From Trinickia diaoshuihuensis (lineage in GTDB: Bacteria; Pseudomonadota; Gammaproteobacteria; Burkholderiales; Burkholderiaceae), in assembly GCF_003390925.1 (NCBI RefSeq), contig NZ_QUBS01000077.1, positions 1 through 64,000 on the forward strand: a DNA stretch of 64,000 nucleotides, given 5' to 3'. This document shows positions 8,823-16,235 of this stretch, one piece after another. The position numbers were made by a program, and so were the translations under genes. Positions within the stretch are counted from its first letter, which is position 1; every line of letters starts with the position of its first letter. The notes beneath the pieces were generated by a model. The model saw only the letters and a list, made by a program, of their open reading frames with translations, searched no databases and had not been told where the DNA came from.

Positions 8823-9722
8823 TTAAGCTGCCCCGCCCGAAAGCTGCGCGCCGCCTCGATCGATTCGCCGGGCGAGCATCAAAGCGCCGTGCGCCGAATC
8901 GGCCAGCGGCGCGCGCAGCCGGTCACGATGCGAGGGCGGCACGTACGCGGCGAGCGGGCCGGCCAAACCGCCGCATAGCGCGACCGGCAACCGGGCGAGC
9001 GGATCGAGCGCATCGACGAGCAGGGCAATGTCCCTGCCGGCTTGCACAAGCAGCGCCGCGGCCACCGGGTGATCGGGATGAGCCAGCACGACCGGAGCGA
9101 GTTCGGCGTAGGCCGTCTGATTCGCCTCGCAAAGCCAGACGACGAGGGCATCGCGATCGGCCACGCTCATGCGCGCGAGCAGCGCGTCGGAAAACGCGTC
9201 GGGCCGCGCGCGCCCATCGAGCGCTTGCTGAGCGTGAACCACCGCGCGCAGGCCAAGCCAGGCGCCGCTCGCCTCGTCGCCCGACGGAAATCCGTAGCCG
9301 CCCGCGATCGCGCAGGTACCGTCACGCTCGAGCATCGCCGCGATACTGCCTGTGCCCACGGCCACGATGACGCCGGGTTCGCCGCCGTGCGCGCCGAGCA
9401 CCGTCGTATAGGCGTCGCTTCGCACGTCCAACGCGGCAAGCTTAGGCGAACGTGCGATGAATTCGGCCAGCCAATCGCGGTTGTTGACGCCCGCGAGCCC
9501 GCAACCGAGCGCGCATTGCGCCCAGTCGAGCCGCAATCCGGCCGAGGCGAACGCCTGTGCGCAAGCCGCCTCGATCGCCTCCCAGGCGCGGGGCACGCCG
9601 AGACCGAGCCCCGAGGCACCGCCCAGCGCCTGCCCAAGTTCGACGCCGCGTGCATCGGCCAACACGACGCGCGTGCCGGTGCCGCCGCCATCGATGCCCA
9701 ACCAATATTGCGTAGCTTCCAT
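8823..9722 (-). CDS. BadF/BadG-type ATPase, N-acetylglucosamine-kinase-like
   Basis: This 299-residue ASKHA-fold protein opens with GIDGGGTGTRVVLADA, the phosphate-1 loop of the BadF/BadG family. The second half has VGTGSIAA (adenosine/phosphate 2) and ALCGGLAGPLA. The family includes eukaryotic-type GlcNAc kinase and bacterial glucosamine or muramic acid kinases; the length and motifs fit that sugar-kinase branch better than the benzoyl-CoA reductase branch. A role in amino-sugar recycling is likely but unproven. The ATG at 9722 heads a probable two-gene unit with the HAD hydrolase. Confidence 0.8.
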   Translation of the reverse strand: MEATQYWLGIDGGGTGTRVVLADARGVELGQALGGASGLGLGVPRAWEAIEAACAQAFASAGLRLDWAQCALGCGLAGVNNRDWLAEFIARSPKLAALDVRSDAYTTVLGAHGGEPGVIVAVGTGSIAAMLERDGTCAIAGGYGFPSGDEASGAWLGLRAVVHAQQALDGRARPDAFSDALLARMSVADRDALVVWLCEANQTAYAELAPVVLAHPDHPVAAALLVQAGRDIALLVDALDPLARLPVALCGGLAGPLAAYVPPSHRDRLRAPLADSAHGALMLARRIDRGGAQLSGGAA

Positions 9723-9882
9723 GTGAGTGACCCGCGGCCTCGCGCCGCCTCGCTAACTAAATCGAACGTCCGAAGCGTATCGGCTTCTCCCCTTGCCGCC
9801 AATCACCCGAACGGCCGAGTTGCCGCTTCGAAGCAATCGGCTATGCTTGCCGGCACTTGCGATCGCCACGAGAGAGAAAGCC

Positions 9883-10491
9883 ATGACCGAGCGCTGCAAT
9901 TGGGTACGAACCGCTGCCGACGAGCATTATCACGATACCGAATGGGGTGTGCCGTCCCGCGACGATCGCCACCTGTTCGAAATGCTCGTCCTCGAAGGGG
10001 CGCAGGCCGGCTTGTCATGGTCGACCATCTTGAACAAGCGCGAAAACTACCGGCGCGCCTTCGACAATTTCGACGTCGAAGCGGTCGCGCGCTTCACGCC
10101 CGCGAAGATCGAGACGCTATTGCAGGATCCGGGCATCGTGCGCAACCGCGCGAAAATCGAAGCGGCCGTCGTCAACGCGCGCGCCGTGCTGCGCATCCGC
10201 GAGGAACATGGCTCGCTGGCCGATTTCGTTTGGTCGTTCGTGGGCGGCGAACCCGTGCAAAACGACTGGGCCCTCTATAAAGAACATGCGCCTGCCTCCA
10301 CGCCCGCCTCCGATGCGCTCAGCAAGGCGCTCAAAAGCTATGGCTGTAAATTCGTCGGCTCGACGATCTGCTATGCGTTCATGCAGGCCGTAGGGATGGT
10401 CAACGATCACCAGACGAACTGCGCCTCGCGCGAGCGCTGCGCCGCCCTCGCCAAGCACCATACAGCGAGGCCGAAACGCGCGACGGTCTGA
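9883..10491 (+). CDS. tag: DNA-3-methyladenine glycosylase I
   Basis: Tag (202 aa) removes 3-methyladenine from alkylated DNA. The sequence shows the family opening RCNWVRTAADEHYHDTEWGVP, with the Cys and His ligands of the structural zinc, followed by LFEMLVLEGAQAGLSWSTILNKRENYRRAFDNFD and the C-terminal FVGSTICYAFMQAVGMVNDHQTNC, which supplies the other Zn ligands. The start at 9883 is supported by homologous N-termini and a GAGAGAAAG site; the longer frame from 9793 adds 30 unrelated residues. It is monocistronic. Confidence 0.96.
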   Translation: MTERCNWVRTAADEHYHDTEWGVPSRDDRHLFEMLVLEGAQAGLSWSTILNKRENYRRAFDNFDVEAVARFTPAKIETLLQDPGIVRNRAKIEAAVVNARAVLRIREEHGSLADFVWSFVGGEPVQNDWALYKEHAPASTPASDALSKALKSYGCKFVGSTICYAFMQAVGMVNDHQTNCASRERCAALAKHHTARPKRATV

Positions 10492-10662
10492 CGAACGGGG
10501 GACAAGGCGCGTGAGATTCGCGCAACACTCGGGAAAAAATGCTTGATCGAGCCGGGTCGCCTAGGGAATATCGCAAAAAAGCTGCAATTTCGCCACGTGC
10601 CGCCGATATAGCGGTTACGAATCACGAAATATCTGCTGCGTCCCGGCAGCTCAACCAAGATC

Positions 10663-11091
10663 ATGAAAAATTTGCACTTCCGCACGCACCAGGAGTTGTT
10701 CGATCACGCGGTCGACCATCTCTTTTCTCAGCGGCAAGCGGCACTGTTGCCGCGCGGCGGCGGCGCCTATCACGGGTACCGCGGCGGCTGCCCGATCGGC
10801 CAACTGATCCACCCGCGCGACTATATGAGCGCGATGGAAGGCGTGCCGGTCCGCTACATCGACAAACCGGCCACGGCGGTGCCGGCCTATATGGATGCGG
10901 GCGTGGCCGCGCTGAAGAAGGCGCTGCTCAAAGCGCGCGTCAATATCTACGATCCGACGACGGTGAGCTTGCTCAGTTGCCTGCAAAACGTGCACGACGC
11001 GTTCGGCGTCTGGGAGTGGCGTGAGCGGCTTGCGTCGATCGCTCGACAGTTCGCCCTATCGACTGCCCGGCTCGAGAAGCACGCGGCCTGA
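10663..11091 (+). CDS. Conserved-looking hypothetical protein, 142 aa
   Basis: I do not recognise this family. The protein is soluble and without signal peptide or membrane helix, mixed in charge, with a Gly-rich stretch (LPRGGGAYHGYRGGCPIGQLIHP) in the first third and a helical C-terminus. The segment HRGDY-like PRDYMSAMEGVPVRYIDKPATAVPAYM is the most distinctive part. Codon use matches neighbouring genes, and an intrinsic terminator at 11198-11239 closes the transcript, so it is probably a real gene. Function unknown. Confidence 0.7.
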   Translation: MKNLHFRTHQELFDHAVDHLFSQRQAALLPRGGGAYHGYRGGCPIGQLIHPRDYMSAMEGVPVRYIDKPATAVPAYMDAGVAALKKALLKARVNIYDPTTVSLLSCLQNVHDAFGVWEWRERLASIARQFALSTARLEKHAA

Positions 11092-11138
11092 ACGACGCGC
11101 GGCAGCGGCGACACCCGTACTAACGGCGCTAACGGCCT

Positions 11139-11163
11139 TACCGGCCGGCCTTAACGGCCGGTA
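11139..11163. repeat. 9-bp inverted repeat downstream of the 142-aa gene
   Basis: TACCGGCCG (11139-11147) pairs perfectly with CGGCCGGTA (11155-11163) around a 7-base loop. No T-run follows. It precedes the stronger terminator at 11198-11239 and may be an extra stabilising hairpin. Confidence 0.4.
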
Positions 11164-11197
11164 GCGTCTCGGGTCGCCCCTAAGCGTCCAACGCAAA

Positions 11198-11239
11198 CGG
11201 CGGTGCGGCTTCTTTCGAAGCCCACCGCCGCTCGTTTTT
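11198..11239 (+). terminator. Intrinsic terminator of the 142-aa gene
   Basis: A long stem is formed by CGGCGGTG plus GGCTTC (11198-11212, one unpaired C) with GAAGCC plus CACCGCCG (11217-11230) around a TTTC tetraloop. It is followed by CTCGTTTTT ending at 11239. Stem, tetraloop and T-run are all canonical for the plus strand. Confidence 0.85.
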
Positions 11240-11246
11240 CCGCACC

Positions 11247-11269
11247 GTGCCGCCTCGCCGAGGCGGCAC
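11247..11269 (-). terminator. Hairpin just downstream of rpsU
   Basis: GTGCCGCCTC (11247-11256) and GAGGCGGCAC (11260-11269) form a perfect 10-bp stem with a 3-base loop, 8 bases beyond the rpsU stop. On the minus strand no T-run follows, so it is a strong hairpin but not a textbook intrinsic terminator. Confidence 0.5.
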
Positions 11270-11277
11270 CGCGACGT

Positions 11278-11490
11278 TTAGTGCAGCTTCTTCGGCAGCA
11301 TTTGGCTGCGCAGGCGCTTGTGCAGGCGCTTCACGGCAGCAGCCTTCTTGCGCTTACGGACAGCCGTCGGCTTTTCATAGCACTGACGCTCGCGCAGTTC
11401 GGCGATCAGGCCGTTCTTTTCGATGGCGCGACGAAAGCGGCGGATCGCCACTTCGAACGGCTCGTTTTCCTTCAGAAGAATGGTCGTCAT
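11278..11490 (-). CDS. rpsU: 30S ribosomal protein S21
   Basis: This 70-residue basic protein has the S21 opening [29 protein letters not shown] and the Lys/Arg-rich tail ([19 protein letters not shown]). S21 helps initiation-complex formation on the small subunit. A longer reading frame to 11574 exists, but the family start is the ATG at 11490. Burkholderia genomes usually carry more than one rpsU copy; this one is next to fliC. Confidence 0.97.
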   Translation of the reverse strand: MTTILLKENEPFEVAIRRFRRAIEKNGLIAELRERQCYEKPTAVRKRKKAAAVKRLHKRLRSQMLPKKLH

Positions 11491-12231
11491 GGATTTCCCA
11501 AAGTTACGTTCAAATGCGTAGCGCGCTTTCGCGCACGCGCCCATCCGGCGGGATATCGCCGCCATGCCGCGCATCGCTTGACGCGCGCGGCCGGACAGGC
11601 CTGAAAAGAGAGAGCGGAGAGTTCACCGCGCACGCCGGCCGGCACATTTGCCGACGCCGCGTTTGACTGCCGGAGCTGAACCTGCCATTGCCAATACCAC
11701 TCGCGAAGCACCGCGAGAGCGCCGCGAGGCGGCCATACAGGACACAGAGGACATGTAGGCCAAGCCGGTGCGACGAAAGGCGGCAGATCTCAAATGAAAA
11801 CGGCAGCGATCTCAATTCGACCCGCGATGATAGCAGGTAAACCGGCAACGAGCCACCCTCTCATCGATGACGCAACAAAATACCCCAACGAGGCCGCAAG
11901 CGACTCGTTCGCGCATCGGATGCCCTCGGGTGGGGTCGGCTCCGACGACTTTTAAGGCCCTTTCGCGGCCGTTCGAGGCCAAGCTCCGGACCCTCAAAAG
12001 CATTTTTTCGAGCGTCTTGGCAAACGTTTAGTTTTCTTTTAAGCCTTATCCGGCAAGGCTTTGGAGCCGATTTCGGCCTCAAAACACACGAATTCGTCGT
12101 TCGCTCCCTAAAGTTTTTTCCAACCCTCGCCGACAACCAGGACAGGCGGGCAGCGCCACTCGCGAAAGCGCGACGCCGAACCCCGAACCAGCCAAGTCCC
12201 TGGATCAGTTTTTCCCAAACGAGGAAGCAAA
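11491..12231. other. rpsU / fliC divergent intergenic region
   Basis: This 741-bp stretch has no recognisable gene; the overlapping short frames lack family resemblance. On the minus strand TATCAT (11832-11827) is a candidate -10 for rpsU, with no clear -35. A loosely repeated CGGCAG...ATCTCAA motif occurs at 11781 and 11801. The plus side ends with the strong fliC sigma-28 promoter. The inverted arms GAGCCGA/TCGGCCTC near 12065-12080 sit just upstream of that promoter and could be regulatory. Confidence 0.4.
12109..12136 (+). promoter_or_regulatory. Sigma-28 (FliA) promoter of fliC
   Basis: TAAAGTTT (12109-12116) is an exact match to the sigma-28 -35 consensus. It is followed after 12 bases by GCCGACAA (12129-12136), which differs from GCCGATAA at one position. 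The spacer is one base longer than the usual 11. The predicted leader is about 90 nt to the fliC ATG. Confidence 0.8.
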
Positions 12232-13050
12232 ATGCTGAACATCAACACCAACATTCTGTCGCTGCAGACGCAAACGAACCTCGAAGGCTCGCAAGGCGCC
12301 CTGTCGCAAGCCATCAACCGCCTCTCGTCGGGCAAGCGCATCAACACCGCGGCCGACGACGCTGCAGGTCTCGCGATCGTTACGACGCAACAAGCGTCGA
12401 TCAACGCGCTGAACCAAGGCGTGCAAAACGCGAACGACGGTATCTCGATGGTGCAAACGGCCGCCGGCGCGATCTCGTCGACGGTTGCCAACTTGCAACG
12501 TATCCGCCAGCTCGCAGTTGAGTCGGGCGACGGCTCGCTCGGCACGGCCGCTCAAGCGAACCTGCAAACGGAAGTGACGACGCGTCTCGGCGAAATCAAC
12601 CGCGTCGAATCGCAAACGACGTTCAACGGCCAAAACGTGCTGGGCGGCCTGGGCAGCGTGAACTTCCAAGTCGGCGCAAGCGCCAACCAAACGCTGACGG
12701 CCAACTTCGGCACGACGTCGTGGACGACGACGGGTCTGGGCGTGTCGGGTGTCGACATCTCGACGACGTCGGGCGCGCAAAACGCGATCACGGCAATCGA
12801 CGCAGCGCTGGCGCAAGTGAACAACTTCCAAGCAACGCTCGGTGCAACGCAAAACACGTTCTCGGCTGCGATCACGAACACGCAAACGACGTCGACGAAC
12901 CTGTCGTCCGCTCAAGCGCAGTTGCAAGACGCCAACTTCGCGCAAGAAACGGCCAACCTGTCGAAGGCGCAAGTGCTGCAACAAGCCGGTATCTCGGTGC
13001 TCGCGCAAGCGAACTCGCTGCCGCAACAAGTGCTCAAGCTCCTCGGTTAA
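12232..13050 (+). CDS. fliC: Flagellin FliC
   Basis: The filament subunit (272 aa) has conserved D0/D1 ends: MLNINTNILSLQTQTNLEGSQGALSQAINRLSSGKRINTAADDAAGLAI at the N-terminus and LSKAQVLQQAGISVLAQANSLPQQVLKLLG at the C-terminus. The central variable part (about residues 135-190) is short and Ser/Thr/Asn-rich, which offers O-glycosylation sites. It is exported by the flagellar type III apparatus and has no Sec signal. Codon use is strongly biased (GCGCAA, TCG), as expected for an abundant protein. It is a single-gene transcription unit with its own sigma-28 promoter. The adjacent glycosyltransferases are its likely modifiers. Confidence 0.98.
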   Translation: MLNINTNILSLQTQTNLEGSQGALSQAINRLSSGKRINTAADDAAGLAIVTTQQASINALNQGVQNANDGISMVQTAAGAISSTVANLQRIRQLAVESGDGSLGTAAQANLQTEVTTRLGEINRVESQTTFNGQNVLGGLGSVNFQVGASANQTLTANFGTTSWTTTGLGVSGVDISTTSGAQNAITAIDAALAQVNNFQATLGATQNTFSAAITNTQTTSTNLSSAQAQLQDANFAQETANLSKAQVLQQAGISVLAQANSLPQQVLKLLG

Positions 13051-13068
13051 TTCCCGAGCGTGAGCCAC

Positions 13069-13100
13069 GCGCGGCGAGGTGCCGTACGATCTCGCCGCGC
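13069..13100 (+). terminator. Perfect 10-bp hairpin after fliC
   Basis: GCGCGGCGAG (13069-13078) pairs exactly with CTCGCCGCGC (13091-13100) around a 12-base loop, 18 bases past the fliC stop. There is no T-run. It may attenuate transcription into fliD or stabilise the fliC mRNA. Confidence 0.5.
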
Positions 13101-13157
13101 GGCCGGACCCACGCGAAGGCTTCACCTCGCACGGGCCCGGCAACACGATGTGAACGC

Positions 13158-13179
13158 AGCGGGAGGCATGCCTCCCGCT
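13158..13179. repeat. 22-bp perfect palindrome between fliC and fliD
   Basis: AGCGGGAGGCA (13158-13168) is followed immediately by its exact reverse complement (13169-13179). It could fold as a hairpin in RNA or serve as a dyad binding site upstream of fliD. It lies 80 bp before the fliD start. Confidence 0.6.
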
Positions 13180-13258
13180 ACGCATTGGTAGTTAGCCGTA
13201 TCGTCGATCGACGACCTCTATTGGATTCATCTTTCCGCGGCAACAGACGGAGCCTCGC

Positions 13259-14671
13259 ATGAGCACAGTATCTTCGAGCAGCACCAGTTCGGTCCTTCAA
13301 CAAGCGGCACAGTCGATCCTGAGCGGCGTGACGAACTCGCAGCTCGACGTGAACACGCTGGTTTCGGCGCTCGTGACAGGCGCAACGGCCGCGCAAGCGC
13401 AATCGATCGCCATCGCCGCGAACAGCGACAACACCCAGTTGTCCGCGCTCGGCTCGATGCAATCGTCGCTCTCCAACTTACTGAACTCGCTGGGCGGTCT
13501 CGCCGACGGCTCCGCGTTCACGCAACTCGCCGCCACCATGAGCGGCACGGGCATCACGGCCACGACCTCGACCGGCGCGGCCGCGGGCTCGTACTCTGTC
13601 AGCGTGCAGCAGATCGCCACCGCGAACCAGATTTCCTCGAAGGCCTATGCGAGCGGCGCCACGCTCGGCACGGGCAATCTGACGATCGGCGTCGGCAGCG
13701 GCAACATGACGATCGCGCTGACCTCGTCGAACAATACGCTGGCCGGCGTCGCTTCCGCGATCAACAGCGCATCGAACAACCCCGGCGTCACCGCATCGGT
13801 AGTGACGGGCACGGACGGCCAACACCTCGTGCTGACCTCGACGCAAACCGGCGCGGCCAACACCGTGACGGTGTCCGCGGGTGCCGGCGTCGATTCGGGC
13901 ATGGCTACGGCGAACTTCACGCAAGTCACCGCCGGCCAAGACGCCAAATTGACGGTCAGCGGCACCGCGGTCACGAGCGCGAGCAATAACGTGACCTCTG
14001 CTTTGTCGGGTGTGACGCTGAGCCTCACGTCGGCCGCCGTCGGCACGACGCAAAGTCTCTCGGTCGCAACGAACACGTCGGCGATCACGACGACGCTGCA
14101 AAATTTCACGACCGCGTACAACGCATGGGTTTCGACCGTGCAATCGCTGTCCGCGTACAACGCCACGACGCACGCCGCGGGCCCGCTGCTCGGCGACGCC
14201 ATGCTCAATTCCGCCGTGAACGGGATTGCCTCGATCATGGCAAGCGGCATCAGCGTCGGCGGCACGACCTACAGCCTCGCGCAACTCGGCGTGAACTTGA
14301 AGGACGACGGCACGGTTTCGCTCGACTCGTCGGCGCTGCAATCGACGCTCGCCTCCTCGCCCTCGATGATCTCGAACACGTTCAACAGCACGAACGGCAT
14401 CGGCGAGCAACTGAGCTCGTTCATCAGCTCGTACACCACGGCCGTGACAGGTCAGATCGCCCAGCGCAATTCGACGCTGCAATCTGATTTGACGGCACAG
14501 CAGCAAGCGCAATCGAGCTTGGCCGCTTATCAAGCGAACCTGACGTCGCAGTATCAAGCCGAGTTCACGCAGTTGAACACGATCATGTCGCAAACGCAGA
14601 ACAACACGACGTATTTGAACCAGTTGTTCGGCGGCAACGGTAGCGCCGGCACGCTGAACAAGTCGTCGTAA
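13259..14671 (+). CDS. fliD: Flagellar filament cap protein FliD
   Basis: FliD (470 aa) caps the filament and assists flagellin folding. Its N-terminal FliD_N region includes VNTLVSALVTGATAAQAQSIAI and a Ser/Thr/Asn-rich body. The C-terminal helical region (QSDLTAQQQAQSSLAAYQANLTSQYQAEFTQLNTIMSQ, then NNTTYLNQLFGG) is diagnostic of the family. The ATG at 13259 is preceded by ACGGAG. It is followed by fliT 30 bp downstream, in the same transcript. No clear sigma-28 site was found in the 208 bp after fliC, so read-through from fliC or a divergent promoter is needed. Confidence 0.95.
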   Translation: MSTVSSSSTSSVLQQAAQSILSGVTNSQLDVNTLVSALVTGATAAQAQSIAIAANSDNTQLSALGSMQSSLSNLLNSLGGLADGSAFTQLAATMSGTGITATTSTGAAAGSYSVSVQQIATANQISSKAYASGATLGTGNLTIGVGSGNMTIALTSSNNTLAGVASAINSASNNPGVTASVVTGTDGQHLVLTSTQTGAANTVTVSAGAGVDSGMATANFTQVTAGQDAKLTVSGTAVTSASNNVTSALSGVTLSLTSAAVGTTQSLSVATNTSAITTTLQNFTTAYNAWVSTVQSLSAYNATTHAAGPLLGDAMLNSAVNGIASIMASGISVGGTTYSLAQLGVNLKDDGTVSLDSSALQSTLASSPSMISNTFNSTNGIGEQLSSFISSYTTAVTGQIAQRNSTLQSDLTAQQQAQSSLAAYQANLTSQYQAEFTQLNTIMSQTQNNTTYLNQLFGGNGSAGTLNKSS

Positions 14672-14701
14672 TCGAAGTACTGGAAATAGGAGTTCGCCGC
14701 C

Positions 14702-15001
14702 ATGTCGAACGAATCTCTCTCTCGCGCCTATGAAATGACGCGCACGCTCGTCGCCGCGCTCGACGCGGGCGATTTCGCGTTTGCCGCCGATTTGGCCGAG
14801 GAACGCTCGCCGCTTTTGATGTCGCTCGAGCGCGAGCAGAGCGACGAAGCGCTGGCGATGATTCGCGAGATCATGGCGATGAACGACGCGATCGTGGATA
14901 AGGCATCCGCCGCACGGGACGCCGTGGCCGCGAGTCATTCCGACGCGCGCCAGCGCGTGTCCGCGGCACGCGAGTACCTCGCGGCCGGGCAGATGCGCTA
15001 A
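14702..15001 (+). CDS. fliT: Flagellar export chaperone FliT (FliD chaperone)
   Basis: This 99-residue, fully helical protein (LSRAYEMTRTLVAALDAGDFAFAADLAEERSPLLMSL) sits immediately after fliD, where the FliD chaperone FliT is found. The weakly conserved sequence, size and predicted helices support FliT; the identification rests partly on position. The usual FliD neighbour fliS was not found in this window. The ribosome-binding site AATAGGAG precedes the ATG, and an intrinsic terminator follows at 15061-15088. Confidence 0.75.
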   Translation: MSNESLSRAYEMTRTLVAALDAGDFAFAADLAEERSPLLMSLEREQSDEALAMIREIMAMNDAIVDKASAARDAVAASHSDARQRVSAAREYLAAGQMR

Positions 15002-15060
15002 AGCGCCGCACGAGATAACGAAGAACAACCGCATGTAGCTCGTGCGGTGCGTCACACTCG

Positions 15061-15088
15061 AAGCCGCTGCGATGCGGCTTTATTTTTG
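15061..15088 (+). terminator. Intrinsic terminator of fliD-fliT
   Basis: AAGCCGC (15061-15067) and GCGGCTT (15074-15080) form a 7-bp stem with a TGCGAT loop, followed by TATTTTTG. This is a canonical Rho-independent terminator on the plus strand. Confidence 0.9.
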
Positions 15089-15280
15089 TCTGCGTATTGA
15101 TGCGCAGATGTGCGCGAGCCCGACCGCACCACCGCCGCACTGCCCGAACTGGGCCCGAAACGCGGTGTTGTTCGGGCCTTGCCGTTCATGCGCGCGGTGG
15201 CACACTGTCTACTCGCCGCCGAGCGGCAGCGTATCGGGGTCACCGATGCCGCGCTACGTTTAAACGATCGAGACCGATTC

Positions 15281-16138
15281 ATGCATTTACCGTCGAGCCC
15301 TCTTGCCGGCCCCCGCCGCGTCGAAATTCGTCAGATCTTCTACTCCGAGGAAACGCGAGCGCAGCTCGACCCCGGCTTCATCCCTCTCGACAATTGCGGC
15401 CAACGGCCCGATTGGCGCGAGTACTGGCCGATGCGCACGTTCTTGCAAAAGCACACGCTGGACGAAAACACGCTCTATGGTTTCTTCTCCCCGAAGTTCG
15501 GCAAGAAAACCACGCTCGACTCGAAGGCCGTGAACGAGTTCATCGCCACGGTGCCGCGCGACGTCGACGTCATCGGCTTTTCGCCGTTCTTCGACCAGGG
15601 CGCGGTCCATTTGAACGCGTTCGAGCAGGCCGCGACCAATCATGCGAATAGCTGGCCCGTGTTCGAGCAAGCGGTCGCCTTCGTCGCGCCCGGCATCGAT
15701 CCGCACAATGCCGTGATGGATTCGCGCCATACGATCTTTTGCAACTACTTCGTGGCGACGCCGCCGTTTTGGCGGCGTTGGCTAGCCGTCAACGAGGTGC
15801 TGTTCGCCGTAGCGGAAGCCGGCACGAGCGGCCTCGCGCAATTGCTCAACGGCCCCATTCCGTATGCCGGCGGCTCAGTGCCGGCCAAGGTTTTCGTCCA
15901 AGAGCGCGTCGTATCGCTGCTGTTGCTCGGCGAGCGGCATTGGCGCGTACGGCATTACGATCCGCTGCGCTTGCCGATGTCGGGCTCGATCGTGAGCGCC
16001 TATCCGGCCGATCTGCTCGTGCTCGACGCATTGAAGACGGCCGCGATCGAACACGGCAGCCACAACTACCTGAAGATGTTCCAGCAAATCCGCAACACGC
16101 TGCTCGATACGGCGCGGCGGGCGAACGGAATGGTGTAG
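15281..16138 (+). CDS. Hypothetical protein of the flagellin-glycosylation region, 285 aa
   Basis: I do not recognise the family with certainty. The protein is soluble, with no signal peptide or membrane helix. A conserved-looking core runs IRQIFYSEETRAQLDPGFIPLDN, then EYWPMRTFL, LYGFFSPKFGKKT, and VDVIGFSPFFDQGAVHLNAFEQ. The alternating beta/alpha pattern and the first motif (which looks like a request-for-substrate opening) are reminiscent of glycosyltransferase-like proteins placed in glycan clusters, but no DxD donor site is clear. The start at 15281 (MHLPSSPLAG) is preferred over an upstream frame start at 15110. It lies between fliT and the TPR glycosyltransferases, on the opposite strand to the latter. 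Confidence 0.7.
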   Translation: MHLPSSPLAGPRRVEIRQIFYSEETRAQLDPGFIPLDNCGQRPDWREYWPMRTFLQKHTLDENTLYGFFSPKFGKKTTLDSKAVNEFIATVPRDVDVIGFSPFFDQGAVHLNAFEQAATNHANSWPVFEQAVAFVAPGIDPHNAVMDSRHTIFCNYFVATPPFWRRWLAVNEVLFAVAEAGTSGLAQLLNGPIPYAGGSVPAKVFVQERVVSLLLLGERHWRVRHYDPLRLPMSGSIVSAYPADLLVLDALKTAAIEHGSHNYLKMFQQIRNTLLDTARRANGMV

Positions 16139-16193
16139 GCTGCGACCCCGGCCAATCGCAGTCACTTGGTCGAACCGCTTTCCTGACGAGATC

Positions 16194-16227
16194 GTCCGCC
16201 GCGTTTTGAACTTTGAATGCGGCGGAC
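16194..16227. terminator. Bidirectional hairpin between convergent genes
   Basis: GTCCGCCGC (16194-16202) pairs exactly with GCGGCGGAC (16219-16227) around a 16-base AT-rich loop. It lies between two convergent stop codons (16138 and 16236). The T content is in the loop, not after the stem, so efficiency is uncertain. Confidence 0.5.
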
Positions 16228-16235
16228 CCGGTGCT

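Noticed and set aside
12066-12073. GCCGATTT upstream of fliC
   Set aside because: No -35 partner; the promoter at 12109-12136 is far better.
13478-15055. 525-codon minus-strand open frame opposite fliD and fliT
   Set aside because: Antisense shadow, Arg-rich composition, no start context; fliD and fliT are well supported.
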